Positions 25,801-35,137 of a stretch of DNA of 64,000 nucleotides are shown one piece after another. The notes beneath the pieces were generated by a model. It saw only the letters and a program-made list of their open reading frames with translations, did no database searches and was not told the DNA's origin. Numbering within the stretch: the stretch's first letter is position 1; each line of letters opens with the position of its first letter. A program made the translations under genes and the position numbers. This stretch comes from SIG78 sp045585955 (lineage in GTDB: Bacteria > Verrucomicrobiota > Lentisphaeria > Victivallales > Victivallaceae). The stretch lies in NCBI GenBank assembly GCA_045585955.1, contig JAZMZK010000010.1:6164-70163 (forward strand), given 5' to 3'.

Positions 25801-25844
25801 AAAATAGCACACATCTTGCAAAAGTCAATTCAAGCTGGTATTGT
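25801..25844. promoter_or_regulatory. Overlapping divergent promoters for lacI-type and esterase genes
   Basis: Minus strand: TTGACT (25828-25823), N16, TATTTT (25806-25801). Plus strand: TTGCAA (25816-25821), N17, TATTGT (25839-25844). The two promoters interleave, so one bound regulator or polymerase would affect both. Confidence 0.55.
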
Positions 25845-25903
25845 ATATGGCTATAAAAAAATAAAAACTCTCTTCAGGTCTGAAAATTACAGGAGTTGGA
25901 AAA

Positions 25904-27820
25904 ATGTTTGAGCTGGCTGCCGCTGATTCACCGGAGCGTTTCCGCAATACTTTTACACCGTTTGCCAACGCTTTGCAAGAGTATTACACCGGAATTTTCC
26001 GCCAACGCTCCGATTTGCGGAAAAAGGTTTTATCAGAAATAAACACCTTTGAAAGTGCCCGGAATTATGTAAAATATGTGAAAAGCGAAATCAGAAAACG
26101 CTTCGGTTTCCCTGCTGAACGCACTCCGCTGCAAGCTCAAAGGGTCTATAAACGGCAGGAAAAAGATCATGTTATTGAAGGCGTATATTTTTTCAGCCGC
26201 CCCGGTGTGGCAGTGAGTGGACTTTTTATGTATCCCAATACCTCCGGCAAACACCCGGCGATACTTTTTTTGTGCGGTCACAGCGAAAGTGGCAAATTGA
26301 GCTATTATCAGCCTATCGCCAGCGATCTGGCACGCCTGGGCTATGCGGTTTTGCTCATCGACCCCATGGGTCAGGGCGAGCGGCAGGAAACCACGCTTTC
26401 GCCTACGCAGGAACACAACAGCTTCGGCAGGCGGCTGGCTCTTGCCGGAGAACAGTTTGCCGCATGGCGGGCTTACGATGCCATCCGCAGCATTGATTAT
26501 CTGGAAATCCGACCGGAAGCGGATACAACTTTTCTGGGCGTGACCGGCTGTTCCGGCGGTTGTACCATGGGCAGTATGGTTATGGCGTTGGACGACCGGC
26601 CCACGGCGGCAGCGTTGAGCTGCGGCATCACAAGTTTTCTCTGTAATGTAGAAAACGAGCTGCCCTGCGATATAGAGCAGCTGCCCCAGACTTTGGGGAC
26701 ACTTAATATGGAAATGGCGGATTTTCTCATTGCCGCCGCCCCCAAACCCATACTGCTCATGATGCAGGACAATGACTTTTTTGATCCCCGGGGTACGCAG
26801 GAAGCTATGGCAGATTTGCAGAAAATATATTCGCTGACCGGCAAGGTGGGTGATGCCGAACTTTTTGCCGGTAACGGCTGGCACACTTACAGCATACCTC
26901 ACCGGGCGAAGATGATGGAGTTTTTTGGCCGGTACACCAAACTTGCCAACTTGCCGGAAGCACAATGCGATACAACGCAAATCCCGCCGGAAGAACTTTA
27001 TTGTGCTCCGAAAGGCTTGATAACCAATATACCTGAAACTTGCAAGCAAGGCGATTTGCTGGTGGAGTATTGCCGGAAAGCCGCCGGAGAGCGTAAAGTA
27101 TTGGCTCCGGAACTCTTACGCAAAACTTTGCTGGAAAAACTTGCCGTGGGTGATTTGACTGTGCCCAACTACCGGGTACTGCGGCCGGAGTTCAAACTCT
27201 TTGGCGAAAAACGCTATATCGGCAGATTCGGCATCGAGTCCGAACCGGGGCAGGTCATGGCGGTACTCAAACAAGCCGGCAGACCCGATAAAGGGTGTTA
27301 CCGCATGGCGGAAAACAGTGCGGTCAGGCTGCTGGTGGGCGATTTGGATGCAACTGCCGAACTGCTGCGGAAAAGCCATTGGCTGAATGACGATACAGCA
27401 CTTTGTGCCTTGGATGTCCGGGGCATTGGCGAACTGACACCCGGCGGCTGCGACCGGCCGGAAGAACGGGATTTTTTCCACCGCTATCAGTTCGATTATC
27501 ACTTTGCGGCATTGGGGGAATTTCTGGGCGAACCCATACTGGGCAAACGGGTGCGTGACGTGCTTTTGACGGTCAAACTTTTGCAGTCGAGAAATTGCAC
27601 CGTGGAGTTGTACGGTCAGGGGCAAGGTGCCATAGCGGCACTTTTTGCGGCGTTTCTGGGCGAAATACCCGCTGTGCTGGAAAATCTGCCCAAGTCTTAT
27701 ATGGAATATGTAAAAAGCTCCAGCGATGCGTTGCCCATGGCATTGCTGCCTTTCGGCATATTGAAAATAACTGATTTGGATGAATTGATAAAATACAGTA
27801 ATGTGCAGGTTATAAAATAA
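25904..27820 (+). CDS. Alpha/beta-hydrolase, acetyl-xylan-esterase-like
   Basis: 638 residues, AGGAG 9 bp before the ATG. Alpha/beta-hydrolase core at about residues 80-340: AILFLCGHSESGK (oxyanion loop), GYAVLLIDPMGQGER, then GVTGCSGGCTMGSMV, the nucleophile elbow with Ser in G-C-S-G-G. An Asp (PILLMMQDNDFFDPRGTQ) and a His (GNGWHTYSIPHR) complete a plausible triad. This resembles large esterases of the AXE1/Abhydrolase group found in glycan loci. Residues 380-638 form a second, alpha/beta-like part of unknown role. No signal peptide. It is followed after 12 bp by a GH4 gene, so intracellular de-esterification before glycosidase action is a reasonable inference. Confidence 0.72.
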   Translation: MFELAAADSPERFRNTFTPFANALQEYYTGIFRQRSDLRKKVLSEINTFESARNYVKYVKSEIRKRFGFPAERTPLQAQRVYKRQEKDHVIEGVYFFSRPGVAVSGLFMYPNTSGKHPAILFLCGHSESGKLSYYQPIASDLARLGYAVLLIDPMGQGERQETTLSPTQEHNSFGRRLALAGEQFAAWRAYDAIRSIDYLEIRPEADTTFLGVTGCSGGCTMGSMVMALDDRPTAAALSCGITSFLCNVENELPCDIEQLPQTLGTLNMEMADFLIAAAPKPILLMMQDNDFFDPRGTQEAMADLQKIYSLTGKVGDAELFAGNGWHTYSIPHRAKMMEFFGRYTKLANLPEAQCDTTQIPPEELYCAPKGLITNIPETCKQGDLLVEYCRKAAGERKVLAPELLRKTLLEKLAVGDLTVPNYRVLRPEFKLFGEKRYIGRFGIESEPGQVMAVLKQAGRPDKGCYRMAENSAVRLLVGDLDATAELLRKSHWLNDDTALCALDVRGIGELTPGGCDRPEERDFFHRYQFDYHFAALGEFLGEPILGKRVRDVLLTVKLLQSRNCTVELYGQGQGAIAALFAAFLGEIPAVLENLPKSYMEYVKSSSDALPMALLPFGILKITDLDELIKYSNVQVIK

Positions 27821-27832
27821 GGAGATTGCTCT

Positions 27833-29176
27833 ATGAGTTGGAAGATCGCTGTTATTGGCGGCGGCAGTGTTTTGTGGATGCCCCGTTTGGGCTGTGACAT
27901 GTTTCTGGAGGATTCGCTGGATGGCTCGGAGTTGGTGCTGGTGGATATCGATCCGGCGGCGGCGAAGCTGGTGCAGAGCTATTTGCAGGCGTGTGTGCGG
28001 GTACTTGACAAAAAGTGGAAAATCACCATTGCTTCAGAAGATGATGCTTTGAAAAATGCCGATTGCGTAGTGGTATCTATTTCCACCGGCGGCTTTGAGG
28101 CTATGGATAAAGATTACACCATCCCGGAAAAATTCGGCGTATACCATGCGGTCAGCGACACCACCGGCCCCGGCGGTATCTTCCGCACTTTGCGCAACGC
28201 TCCGGTCTTTCTGAATTTGGCGGAAAAGATGGCGAAACTTTGCCCCAATGCGTGGATGGTGCATGTGACCAACCCATTGAGTCAGATCACCCGGATCGTC
28301 AATGCCTCCGGTCTGGTACGCTGCTGCGGATTGTGCCACGAAGTTGCCGGTCAGCTCCACCAGCTTCAGGGATTTTTGGGGATCACCGACCCCAACGATC
28401 TGGATGCCAATGTGGTGGGGGTGAACCATTTTACTATTTTTACGGAGTTATACAGCCGCACAGTCAAAGACCCCATGGCGAAGATCAAGCTGGCTGACTA
28501 CATGCAGTACCGTGCCGGCGAACTGGGTTCCGGAACGGTGGACGATCTGGTGGTCAAGGGCGGATTCAAAGAGTTCCCGCTCTATTTGAACTTTTATCTT
28601 AAAGAGATATTGGGCGTTTATCCGGCGGCAGGCACGGTGCATATTGCTGAAAACTTCCCCCGGTTCTTCAATGATAACGAGCTTTACAAAAAGTTCTACC
28701 TCTACCGCAAAGGGGTATTGCCTGTGCGGCCCAATAACAAGCAAGCTATTGTGGAACGCTTGCAGAAAACCCTTGCGGATAAGGAAGTACCAAGAGAAAC
28801 CGCCAACCGCTCCCGGGAAATGCTTTGCGATGCACTGGTGGGTTTGCTGACCGGCGAAAAACGGCGGATCATTGCCACGCTGCCCAATGCCGGACAAATC
28901 GGCAATCTGCCCCGGGAGGCTTCGGTGGAAACCTGGGCAAGTGTCAGTTTGGATACCATAACCCCGGTGCTTTCCGGCAATATACCCATGAGCTGCTACG
29001 GCTTTATGGCATCGGTGGTCGCCGAGCAGGAGCTTACTATTCAGGCGGCATTGACCAAAGACCGTTCTCTGGTGCGGCAGGCACTCTTTGCTTCGTCCCT
29101 GTTCCACGAAAAAGAACGCGTCGACGAGCTTATGAACGCCATGTTTGACGCCGAAAAAGAGTGGATCAACTGGTAA
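27833..29176 (+). CDS. Glycoside hydrolase family 4 protein
   Basis: 447 residues, typical GH4 size, AAGGAG before the ATG. GH4 enzymes cleave glycosides by an NAD- and Mn-dependent redox/elimination mechanism in the cytoplasm. Visible: Rossmann-type KIAVIGGGSVLW, VLVDID, the TGPGGIFRTLRNAPV segment, TNP at 146-148, metal ligands Cys168 (GLCHE) and His199 (VVGVNHF). The sub-specificity (alpha-glucosidase, alpha-galactosidase, alpha-galacturonidase) cannot be decided by eye. Co-transcribed with the upstream esterase and under the divergent LacI regulator. Confidence 0.9.
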   Translation: MSWKIAVIGGGSVLWMPRLGCDMFLEDSLDGSELVLVDIDPAAAKLVQSYLQACVRVLDKKWKITIASEDDALKNADCVVVSISTGGFEAMDKDYTIPEKFGVYHAVSDTTGPGGIFRTLRNAPVFLNLAEKMAKLCPNAWMVHVTNPLSQITRIVNASGLVRCCGLCHEVAGQLHQLQGFLGITDPNDLDANVVGVNHFTIFTELYSRTVKDPMAKIKLADYMQYRAGELGSGTVDDLVVKGGFKEFPLYLNFYLKEILGVYPAAGTVHIAENFPRFFNDNELYKKFYLYRKGVLPVRPNNKQAIVERLQKTLADKEVPRETANRSREMLCDALVGLLTGEKRRIIATLPNAGQIGNLPREASVETWASVSLDTITPVLSGNIPMSCYGFMASVVAEQELTIQAALTKDRSLVRQALFASSLFHEKERVDELMNAMFDAEKEWINW

Positions 29177-29288
29177 AAAATATGTATTATACGCCCCGGC
29201 TCCAATAGTGGTTGGTGTTTTTTTCAGCATGTTCTGCCGTTGCCTTGAATAGCACCGGGAGCCAGTTCATCCAATAGAGCCATTACCA

Positions 29289-29333
29289 TAAAAAACTGTT
29301 CCCGATAGAGTCTGACCGGGAACAGTTTTTTTG
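29289..29333. terminator. Bidirectional terminator between convergent genes
   Basis: Perfect 14-bp stem AAAAACTGTTCCCG (29291-29304) / CGGGAACAGTTTTT (29317-29330), 12-nt loop, T tract on both strands. It lies between the plus-strand GH4 gene and the minus-strand oxidoreductase. Confidence 0.9.
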
Positions 29334-29341
29334 ATAAGTAT

Positions 29342-30451
29342 TTACAGCGAAGCGAAAAGATTGTCCCACGCTTCGGCTATACCGTTATTCAAACGCACAC
29401 CTTTTTCGTTGATGGTATATTGTTCCGGAGAAAGGGTCTTGACTTCGGCTTTTTTATACAATTCTTCCATAAGCAGCACATGTTTTGCGGCGATCTCCGG
29501 TGTGCAGATACGCTGACTGGGGTCGGTAAGGCGGTTGATCACTGCATCGAACATGTTGCGGTGATCGGCAGCGCACGGCGCAGTAAACTCCGGCAATGCA
29601 TTGCCGTCGGCACCGGCAACTTGCCAGGAGCCGCTTTCGTTGTAATATACCGAACCATTTTCGCAAGTAAAGAGTATTTGCGGTGAACTTGCTTCCGGAC
29701 AGCAATGGGTGAACATGGCAGTAACCGGAATATTGCCGGCAGCAAAACGGACGATGCCGGTATCAAAGTTTTCAATATCTCTTGAGCGGGAAAGTTCGGC
29801 AGCGGTCAACTGGGGCGTTGCCGCTTCGTCGCGGCTTTTGCCGGTAAGATAAAGCACGATATTTATGTAGTGGGCAAAGGCGTTGCAGTAGGGCGAATCC
29901 AAAATCTGCGAGTGTCTGCCGAAGATTTTCCCCGCCCAGTAATTGCGGTTGTAATAAGCATCGCCCCGGGGCCAGCGGCCCATGAGTTTGACCTTGGTGA
30001 TCCTGCCCAGTTTGCCGGAAAGCAGCAACTCTTTGACTTTCTGCAAAGCCGGTTCGTAAAAATGCTGATACCCCACGGCGATAAAACGGTCGGTTTTGTT
30101 CCGGGCAGAAATCATATTTTCCACGGCAGCCAGAGAGCCTGCCAGCGGTTTTTCCACCATAACATTGCAGTTGTGTTCCAACGCCTGAATGGTCAACGGT
30201 TCGTGGCTTTCGATGCCCACGGGCAGACATACCAGATCAAAATCCACACCCAAACGGTAAAGTTCGTCAGCATCTTTAACGATCCTGACATTATGCTTTT
30301 GCAGTTTTTCGATACGCTCCTGCCACTTTTCCGGAGCAAATTCGGCGGCGGCAACAAAATCAATGCGGTTTTCTCCCGCCATACGGCACAAATTTTCCAC
30401 ATAATTATAACCGTAACCGCCAACCCCGACAAGTGCAACTTTTGCTTTCAT
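29342..30451 (-). CDS. Gfo/Idh/MocA-family oxidoreductase
   Basis: 369 residues. N-terminal Rossmann fold (KVALVGVGGYGYNYVENLC), the family EKP motif (NVMVEKPLAG) and a C-terminal alpha/beta domain with GRWPRGDAYYNRNYWAGKI. By family it is an NAD(P)-dependent dehydrogenase of a sugar, cyclitol or related compound in the cytoplasm. It is 11 bp downstream of a second member of the same family and last in the unit AraC/PocR-Gfo-Gfo. Substrate unknown. Confidence 0.9.
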   Translation of the reverse strand: MKAKVALVGVGGYGYNYVENLCRMAGENRIDFVAAAEFAPEKWQERIEKLQKHNVRIVKDADELYRLGVDFDLVCLPVGIESHEPLTIQALEHNCNVMVEKPLAGSLAAVENMISARNKTDRFIAVGYQHFYEPALQKVKELLLSGKLGRITKVKLMGRWPRGDAYYNRNYWAGKIFGRHSQILDSPYCNAFAHYINIVLYLTGKSRDEAATPQLTAAELSRSRDIENFDTGIVRFAAGNIPVTAMFTHCCPEASSPQILFTCENGSVYYNESGSWQVAGADGNALPEFTAPCAADHRNMFDAVINRLTDPSQRICTPEIAAKHVLLMEELYKKAEVKTLSPEQYTINEKGVRLNNGIAEAWDNLFASL

Positions 30452-30462
30452 ATCCTGATTCC

Positions 30463-31452
30463 TTATTTTATAGAAATTTCCTGATTTAAGTCTGCTGATT
30501 TCTGGGCAGTCAATGCTGCGCGGGTCACTTGCAAAGTCAAAGCGGTTTCGGCTTGGGCGGCAGCCGGATCACTCGCCAACGCCCGCACCATTTCGCCGAA
30601 ACAGCCCACCGGGGGCGTTTTCAGCTCGGGATAACTTGTGCAGTCATCGGTCATCAATTCTACTTTGCCTTGAGCTACTTCTACAATGCCCTTTTCGCCC
30701 ACCGCCCGCAGCCGGTCGTCACCGTGGGTGGGGGCTCCCGATGGACGCATAAAATCAATATCCGCCGAAGCGATGGCACCGGAATCCAGTTCAAAGATAC
30801 AATGAGCGGCGGTTTCCAAAGTGCCGCGGCTCTTTTCGCCGTAATGCTGTAACGCTCTTACCTTACTGAACTTACCGGCATTGCAGCACGCTATCCAGTC
30901 CACGGCGTGGATACCCACCCACGGAATAGTGCCGCCATAGGTGCTGCGGCAAAAATAGTATTCCGGGCGGTTGCCGATCTTGTAGGATTTTCTTGTATAA
31001 ATAAGTTTGACTTTGCCAATGGCTTCCGAATTTATAATTTCCAAAGCGGTATAAAATGGCGGCTCAAAACGGATGCCCATCATGCCGTAAAGTACGCCGT
31101 TATACGCTTTTACGGCAGCTTCCAACTCGTCCAGTTCCTCCAGTGTGATGGCGGCGGGTTTTTCGGTAAAAACCGCTATGTTGCGCTCAATGGCATATTT
31201 GCACATACGGGCGCGTTCTTCAAAAGGGCCGCCGATCACCACGATATCGGGCTGGACTTGATCGAGCATGGTCTGGTGATCGCTGAAAAGCTCCGGTTGG
31301 GGAAGCTTGAGTTCTGCCAACGCTTGAATTGTCCGCTCCGGAGTCCTCCCACCCGCTGAAGCGGCGGCAACTACTTGGCACTGGGGCAGTTTGGGCAGAT
31401 CTTCAAAAAGATAATTCAAATGGCCCAAGTTGCCGGTTACTGCAATTTTCAT
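30463..31452 (-). CDS. Gfo/Idh/MocA-family oxidoreductase
   Basis: 329 residues from the ATG at 31452, preceded by AGAGGA; longer in-frame extension lies inside the upstream gene. The ATG overlaps the stop of the AraC/PocR gene (ATGA), so translation is probably coupled. Nucleotide-binding start KIAVTGNLGHLNYLFEDLP (a less typical glycine pattern), AVFTEKPAAITLEEL with the EKP motif, and a substrate domain with TRKSYKIGNRPEYYFCRSTYGGTIPWVGIHAVDW. Likely NAD(P)-dependent sugar-derivative dehydrogenase; only distantly similar to its neighbour. Confidence 0.88.
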   Translation of the reverse strand: MKIAVTGNLGHLNYLFEDLPKLPQCQVVAAASAGGRTPERTIQALAELKLPQPELFSDHQTMLDQVQPDIVVIGGPFEERARMCKYAIERNIAVFTEKPAAITLEELDELEAAVKAYNGVLYGMMGIRFEPPFYTALEIINSEAIGKVKLIYTRKSYKIGNRPEYYFCRSTYGGTIPWVGIHAVDWIACCNAGKFSKVRALQHYGEKSRGTLETAAHCIFELDSGAIASADIDFMRPSGAPTHGDDRLRAVGEKGIVEVAQGKVELMTDDCTSYPELKTPPVGCFGEMVRALASDPAAAQAETALTLQVTRAALTAQKSADLNQEISIK

Positions 31453-32354
31453 ATATTCTTTATATCCTCTCTTGCAACTTTTCCCGACTGACGGGCAGTG
31501 TTGCGGTAACTGCCCGGCGGCATCCCGGTCGCCCGGCGGAAAACTCTGCTTAAATAATATTCGTTGCGGAAACCGCAAAGCTGGGCGATCTTCCCCAGCG
31601 TCATTTCGGTTGAGCTTAAAAGCTGACAGACCCGTTCTATCCTTACTTTATTGAGCAATTCGCTGAAACTCTGATTGAATTCCTGCCGCAGAATGTGGCT
31701 GGTGCGGGATTGGGAGAGTTCCAGCTTGTCTGCCAGATTTTTCAGCCCCAGATCCGGCGTGGATAAGTTGAAGCGGAAAAATTCCTCGATCACCGCCTTA
31801 CGCCCCCGCAAAGCATTGCCGGAGCTGAATCGCTCATTTTCTGCCAGTGCCAGCAATGCCGCGCCCAGCATTTCCAATTCACGCAAATACAACGCCGTAT
31901 TATTGGGCCGCCAAACCGGCAGAGCGTTGTAAAGCTTAATAAATTCTTTGGGCGAACCCGTCGGCATTTTCAGCTCCGGATCCCGGAAAGTCCCGGCAAA
32001 GATCGTTGCCAGATGTTTGCCCCGCCGCAGCAAGGGCAGCACCAGCTCCACCGCTCCGGCATGGCAGCGGCTGATAAAGGGTTTGCCGCTGCGGGCAGCT
32101 TCGGCGGCGATCTGCCAGCGGCAATGATCGACGCACTGGTCGCCGTGATGCTCCCGGTTGTAAGTGCAGAAGTCGCAGCGGTGGATATTCCCCAGCGGCC
32201 GGAGCATCCTGCCATCGGAAAGCAGCAGACTGCCGGTGTGGTCGTGGATGGTTATGTAAAGAGCATACTGCTGCTCCACAGCTTGCCACAACTCAATAAA
32301 ATAGTCCCGGTTATGAGTGATCTGCCGGGGTACAGGAATAAAAACCGACTCCAT
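31449..32354 (-). CDS. AraC-family regulator with PocR-like sensor domain
   Basis: 301 residues. Residues about 15-165 resemble the PocR ligand-binding domain: ELWQAVEQQYALYITIHDHTG, then a Cys pattern Cys60-x2-Cys63-x10-Cys74-x3-Cys78, followed by CHAGAVELVLPLLRRGKHLATI. Residues about 200-290 are the AraC double HTH, with LKNLADKLELSQSRTSHILRQEF and IAQLCGFRNEYYLSRVFRRATGMPPGSYR. Expected to activate the two oxidoreductase genes that follow it on the same strand (4-bp overlap with the first). No clear ribosome site before the ATG at 32354. Confidence 0.88.
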   Translation of the reverse strand: MESVFIPVPRQITHNRDYFIELWQAVEQQYALYITIHDHTGSLLLSDGRMLRPLGNIHRCDFCTYNREHHGDQCVDHCRWQIAAEAARSGKPFISRCHAGAVELVLPLLRRGKHLATIFAGTFRDPELKMPTGSPKEFIKLYNALPVWRPNNTALYLRELEMLGAALLALAENERFSSGNALRGRKAVIEEFFRFNLSTPDLGLKNLADKLELSQSRTSHILRQEFNQSFSELLNKVRIERVCQLLSSTEMTLGKIAQLCGFRNEYYLSRVFRRATGMPPGSYRNTARQSGKVAREDIKNI

Positions 32355-32377
32355 AAAATAGCTGCCAATTTACATTT

Positions 32378-32604
32378 TTCTGTTTAGCTCTGGTACTTGA
32401 GGAGGGGAAAAAGACCTTTTGAGGAAAGGTCCTTTTTCCCCCCCTCAAACTCCACCCCTTTTTTCCAAATCTTTTCCCGGCATTTATCTATTTGCGTTGC
32501 AAAATAGATAAATGCCATTCAAGTTTTAAAAAAGTTCCAATACAAAAGTTGATCATATAACTTTTTATTAACCTACCCGTATTGGGAACAGAGCCTTCTG
32601 TTTA
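32378..32604. mobile_element. MITE-like repeat, copy D (inverted), with 9-bp flanking direct repeat
   Basis: Element 32387-32595, reverse orientation relative to copies B and C. TTCTGTTTA flanks it (32378-32386 and 32596-32604). The right end is the intact CCGTATTGGGAACAGAGCC; the left end keeps GCTCTG but lacks about 16 bp of the terminal repeat before GGTACTTGAG. Internal hairpins are conserved. It lies between the AraC/PocR gene and the 3' end of the PcRGLX-like gene. Confidence 0.88.
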
Positions 32605-32625
32605 AAAATCTATAATTCCTCTTGC

Positions 32626-35097
32626 TTATTTTGCGGTTCTGCCGGTGCCTTTATCTTTGATGTCCGACATGCCGTCCACAGTGCCGTTCCAGGAATAACG
32701 CTGGGAAAGATCGTACTTGATTTCCGGCATAACGATATCAAGCTGCCGCATCAGCTCCAGCGTAAGCGGTACAAAGTAAAGTCCGCCGGTAACGCCCTTG
32801 GGGTCGGGATTATCCGGATCAGTGTTTTTCAAGGGCGAAGCAAACATCTCCCGCCGGGTCAGCATCTGCTGCATGGTATCGCAGGATATAGCCCGCGACT
32901 CTTTATCGCCGGTCAGCAAGGTGTCGATCAACAGCACATTACGCATGGCACTGCCTGCCCCCCCCCCGTTGCGGGTGCTTTGCCGCCGCCACGGTACCGG
33001 ACTGTGGACAAAGCCTTTGCGGTCAGGGTAATAGAGGCGGGTCTTGACATAATTTGCAGTAGCTTTGAGGTTGTCGCGCAAAGCCTTCTGCAAATATTCG
33101 TCTTGAGTGATCTTATACACCAGATACATCCCAGTTGCCTGATAACCGGTGGGGAAAGAGAGTGCGCCGGTGCGGTAAATACTGTTCTTTTCGTTCCAGC
33201 CTTCCGGCGGTTTGGGTGCGTTGTGCCGTTCCAGCCGGTCGTGGCGGACGCCTCTGCCCCGGGCTTGTGCCATAACAGTCCACGCCAGATCTTCGCACGC
33301 CCGCAGGAACCGGGGGGTGGCATTCATCCAGTAAATACTGGTCAAATTGACCAAAGCCCAGCCCGGTTCACGATGGGTGGCACTCCAGGTGCGGTTGACA
33401 AAAAGCTGGGTACTGCGGATGTAATCGCCGGTCATGTTTGCCGTATCCCGGAATCTCCGGTCGCCGGTCAGCACATAACCCATACACATACCCCGGATAC
33501 GCATGTGGCCGTTGGATACTTTGCTGGTAACAAAGAGTTTGCCGCCGCCGCCATAGTTGCTGAATTTGAATTCGCCATCTTTGTAATAGCCGCCGGTATG
33601 CCCCATGCTGTGAGTGTAGATAGCTCCATTCATGCCGCCGGGATGACTTTTAACGGTATCGACTTCCATCTGATGGCGGATGGAACGCACCGCTTCGCGG
33701 AAATACTCCGGCTTGCGGAAACGCAACGCCTGTTCAAAGAAGATCGCCGCGGCATCGTATTCGTTGTTGAACCAGTTCCAGGTGCGTTCGCCGTGGCTGT
33801 CGCCGTAGTTGAGGAAGCCGTACCAGCGTTCCTTTTTGCTGTAATTGAGGTAAGAATCCAGACCGATGAGGATCTCTTTATCAAAGTATTTGCTGTATTT
33901 ATCGGGCTTGCCGATGTAGTTGAGCCACGCTCCGGACTTCTGCAGATCTTCCACATCCACCATCCCTACGGGCATGGGCGAAAGCAGTTTGGCAGCATCA
34001 ACTTTTTTGTTCAGCACCAGATACATGGGAAAAGACACCTCCACCCCGGCACGGATAACATAGTTGCCGGTACGCAGGGCAAAGTAATGCACATACTCTT
34101 TATCGCGCTTGGCATAGCGGTTGACCGGCTGGATCTCCGGGAACAAATTCACATTGAGTTTGTTGCCCGACTGGGTTACACCAATGGGGAAACGCTCTGC
34201 CATTTCCGGGATCGCCAGCGAGCCTTTGCCCGCCAGATCAAAAAGCCCCAAAGCACCTTTGACCGTTTCGCTTTTGCCGTTAAGGAGTTTTTCGTAGCTG
34301 TGATCTTCCCATTGAGTCATGTGACAAATTTTGCCCAAGGCGGGGGCTTTGACTGCTTCGATTTGCATGGTTGCCGATTTCCACTCCAGCATCTCTTCGT
34401 AAGCAGTTACGCCGTATTTCCACTCCCGTTCCGCAACCTTGCCGGGGGTACGCGGTTTTTTCAGTGCCGCCCCCAGCAGCGGTTCCACGCCGATAAAGGG
34501 TTTGTTTGCCCACATGGTTATCCGCAGCCGCCAATAGCGGGTATCTTTGTCGCTCTTATGATCGTATTTGCCCCGGAACTCCAAACCGGTAACGGTGTTG
34601 CCGCTGTCAAAGAGCTGGACTTTTTCAAAGATGGCTTCCGGCTGACTGCCGTCGGGCAGCGTGATTTGAGGCGCACGAATGGCAAACTCTTCTTTGCCGG
34701 AAGTTACTTTGATAACAAAGGGCTTTTTTTCAAAACTCAACTTATAAAGTTTATTGCTGTAACACTCCAGCTTTTTCACCGCTTTGACCGCATTTTTCAC
34801 CGCTTTGGGCGGGAGCTTGCCGGGAGTGACCGTGTAACGCCCCGCCGGAAGATCGGCAGAAAGCCGATACCACCGTGCCGCACCATTGGGGTAACGGCTG
34901 ATCATCAAAGTTTGGGGATAATACTTTTTGCCGCCGCCTTCGATAATAAAACTTTTGTGCAGAGGATCTTTTTCGCCCGCCGGAATGGTAAAATCCACAA
35001 TACGCGGATCGCCGTCAGATTTATAAATATCAACATCAATTGCTGGAACTGCCCAAACAGCTGCCAGCAGAGCAATCGTAAAAAATGTTTTTTTCAT
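32626..35097 (-). CDS. Exported PcRGLX/YetA-like protein (possible rhamnogalacturonan lyase)
   Basis: 823 residues. Signal peptide 1-19 (MKKTFFTIALLAAVWAVPA). The N-terminal 330 residues are beta-rich (IVDFTIPAGEKDPLH, RWRLRITMWANKPFIGVEP). The rest is helical and His/Trp/Tyr-rich: YGFLNYGDSHGERTWNWFNNEYD, SMGHTGGYYKDG, ATHREPGWALVNLTSIYW, like the alpha/alpha-barrel of YetA/PcRGLX exo-rhamnogalacturonan lyases (PL26 type). The match is by pattern memory, so the lyase activity is tentative. A run of ten G on the coding strand (32958-32967, residue 711) could cause slippage. Downstream member of a minus-strand locus. Confidence 0.6.
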   Translation of the reverse strand: MKKTFFTIALLAAVWAVPAIDVDIYKSDGDPRIVDFTIPAGEKDPLHKSFIIEGGGKKYYPQTLMISRYPNGAARWYRLSADLPAGRYTVTPGKLPPKAVKNAVKAVKKLECYSNKLYKLSFEKKPFVIKVTSGKEEFAIRAPQITLPDGSQPEAIFEKVQLFDSGNTVTGLEFRGKYDHKSDKDTRYWRLRITMWANKPFIGVEPLLGAALKKPRTPGKVAEREWKYGVTAYEEMLEWKSATMQIEAVKAPALGKICHMTQWEDHSYEKLLNGKSETVKGALGLFDLAGKGSLAIPEMAERFPIGVTQSGNKLNVNLFPEIQPVNRYAKRDKEYVHYFALRTGNYVIRAGVEVSFPMYLVLNKKVDAAKLLSPMPVGMVDVEDLQKSGAWLNYIGKPDKYSKYFDKEILIGLDSYLNYSKKERWYGFLNYGDSHGERTWNWFNNEYDAAAIFFEQALRFRKPEYFREAVRSIRHQMEVDTVKSHPGGMNGAIYTHSMGHTGGYYKDGEFKFSNYGGGGKLFVTSKVSNGHMRIRGMCMGYVLTGDRRFRDTANMTGDYIRSTQLFVNRTWSATHREPGWALVNLTSIYWMNATPRFLRACEDLAWTVMAQARGRGVRHDRLERHNAPKPPEGWNEKNSIYRTGALSFPTGYQATGMYLVYKITQDEYLQKALRDNLKATANYVKTRLYYPDRKGFVHSPVPWRRQSTRNGGGAGSAMRNVLLIDTLLTGDKESRAISCDTMQQMLTRREMFASPLKNTDPDNPDPKGVTGGLYFVPLTLELMRQLDIVMPEIKYDLSQRYSWNGTVDGMSDIKDKGTGRTAK

Positions 35098-35137
35098 AAT
35101 AAAATTACCGGTTGGTTAGATTTATTTGTTTAATTAA

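Noticed and set aside
24796..25911. Gene following the orphan promoter at 24729
   Set aside because: The open frame is antisense to an obvious LacI regulator and shows no family features.
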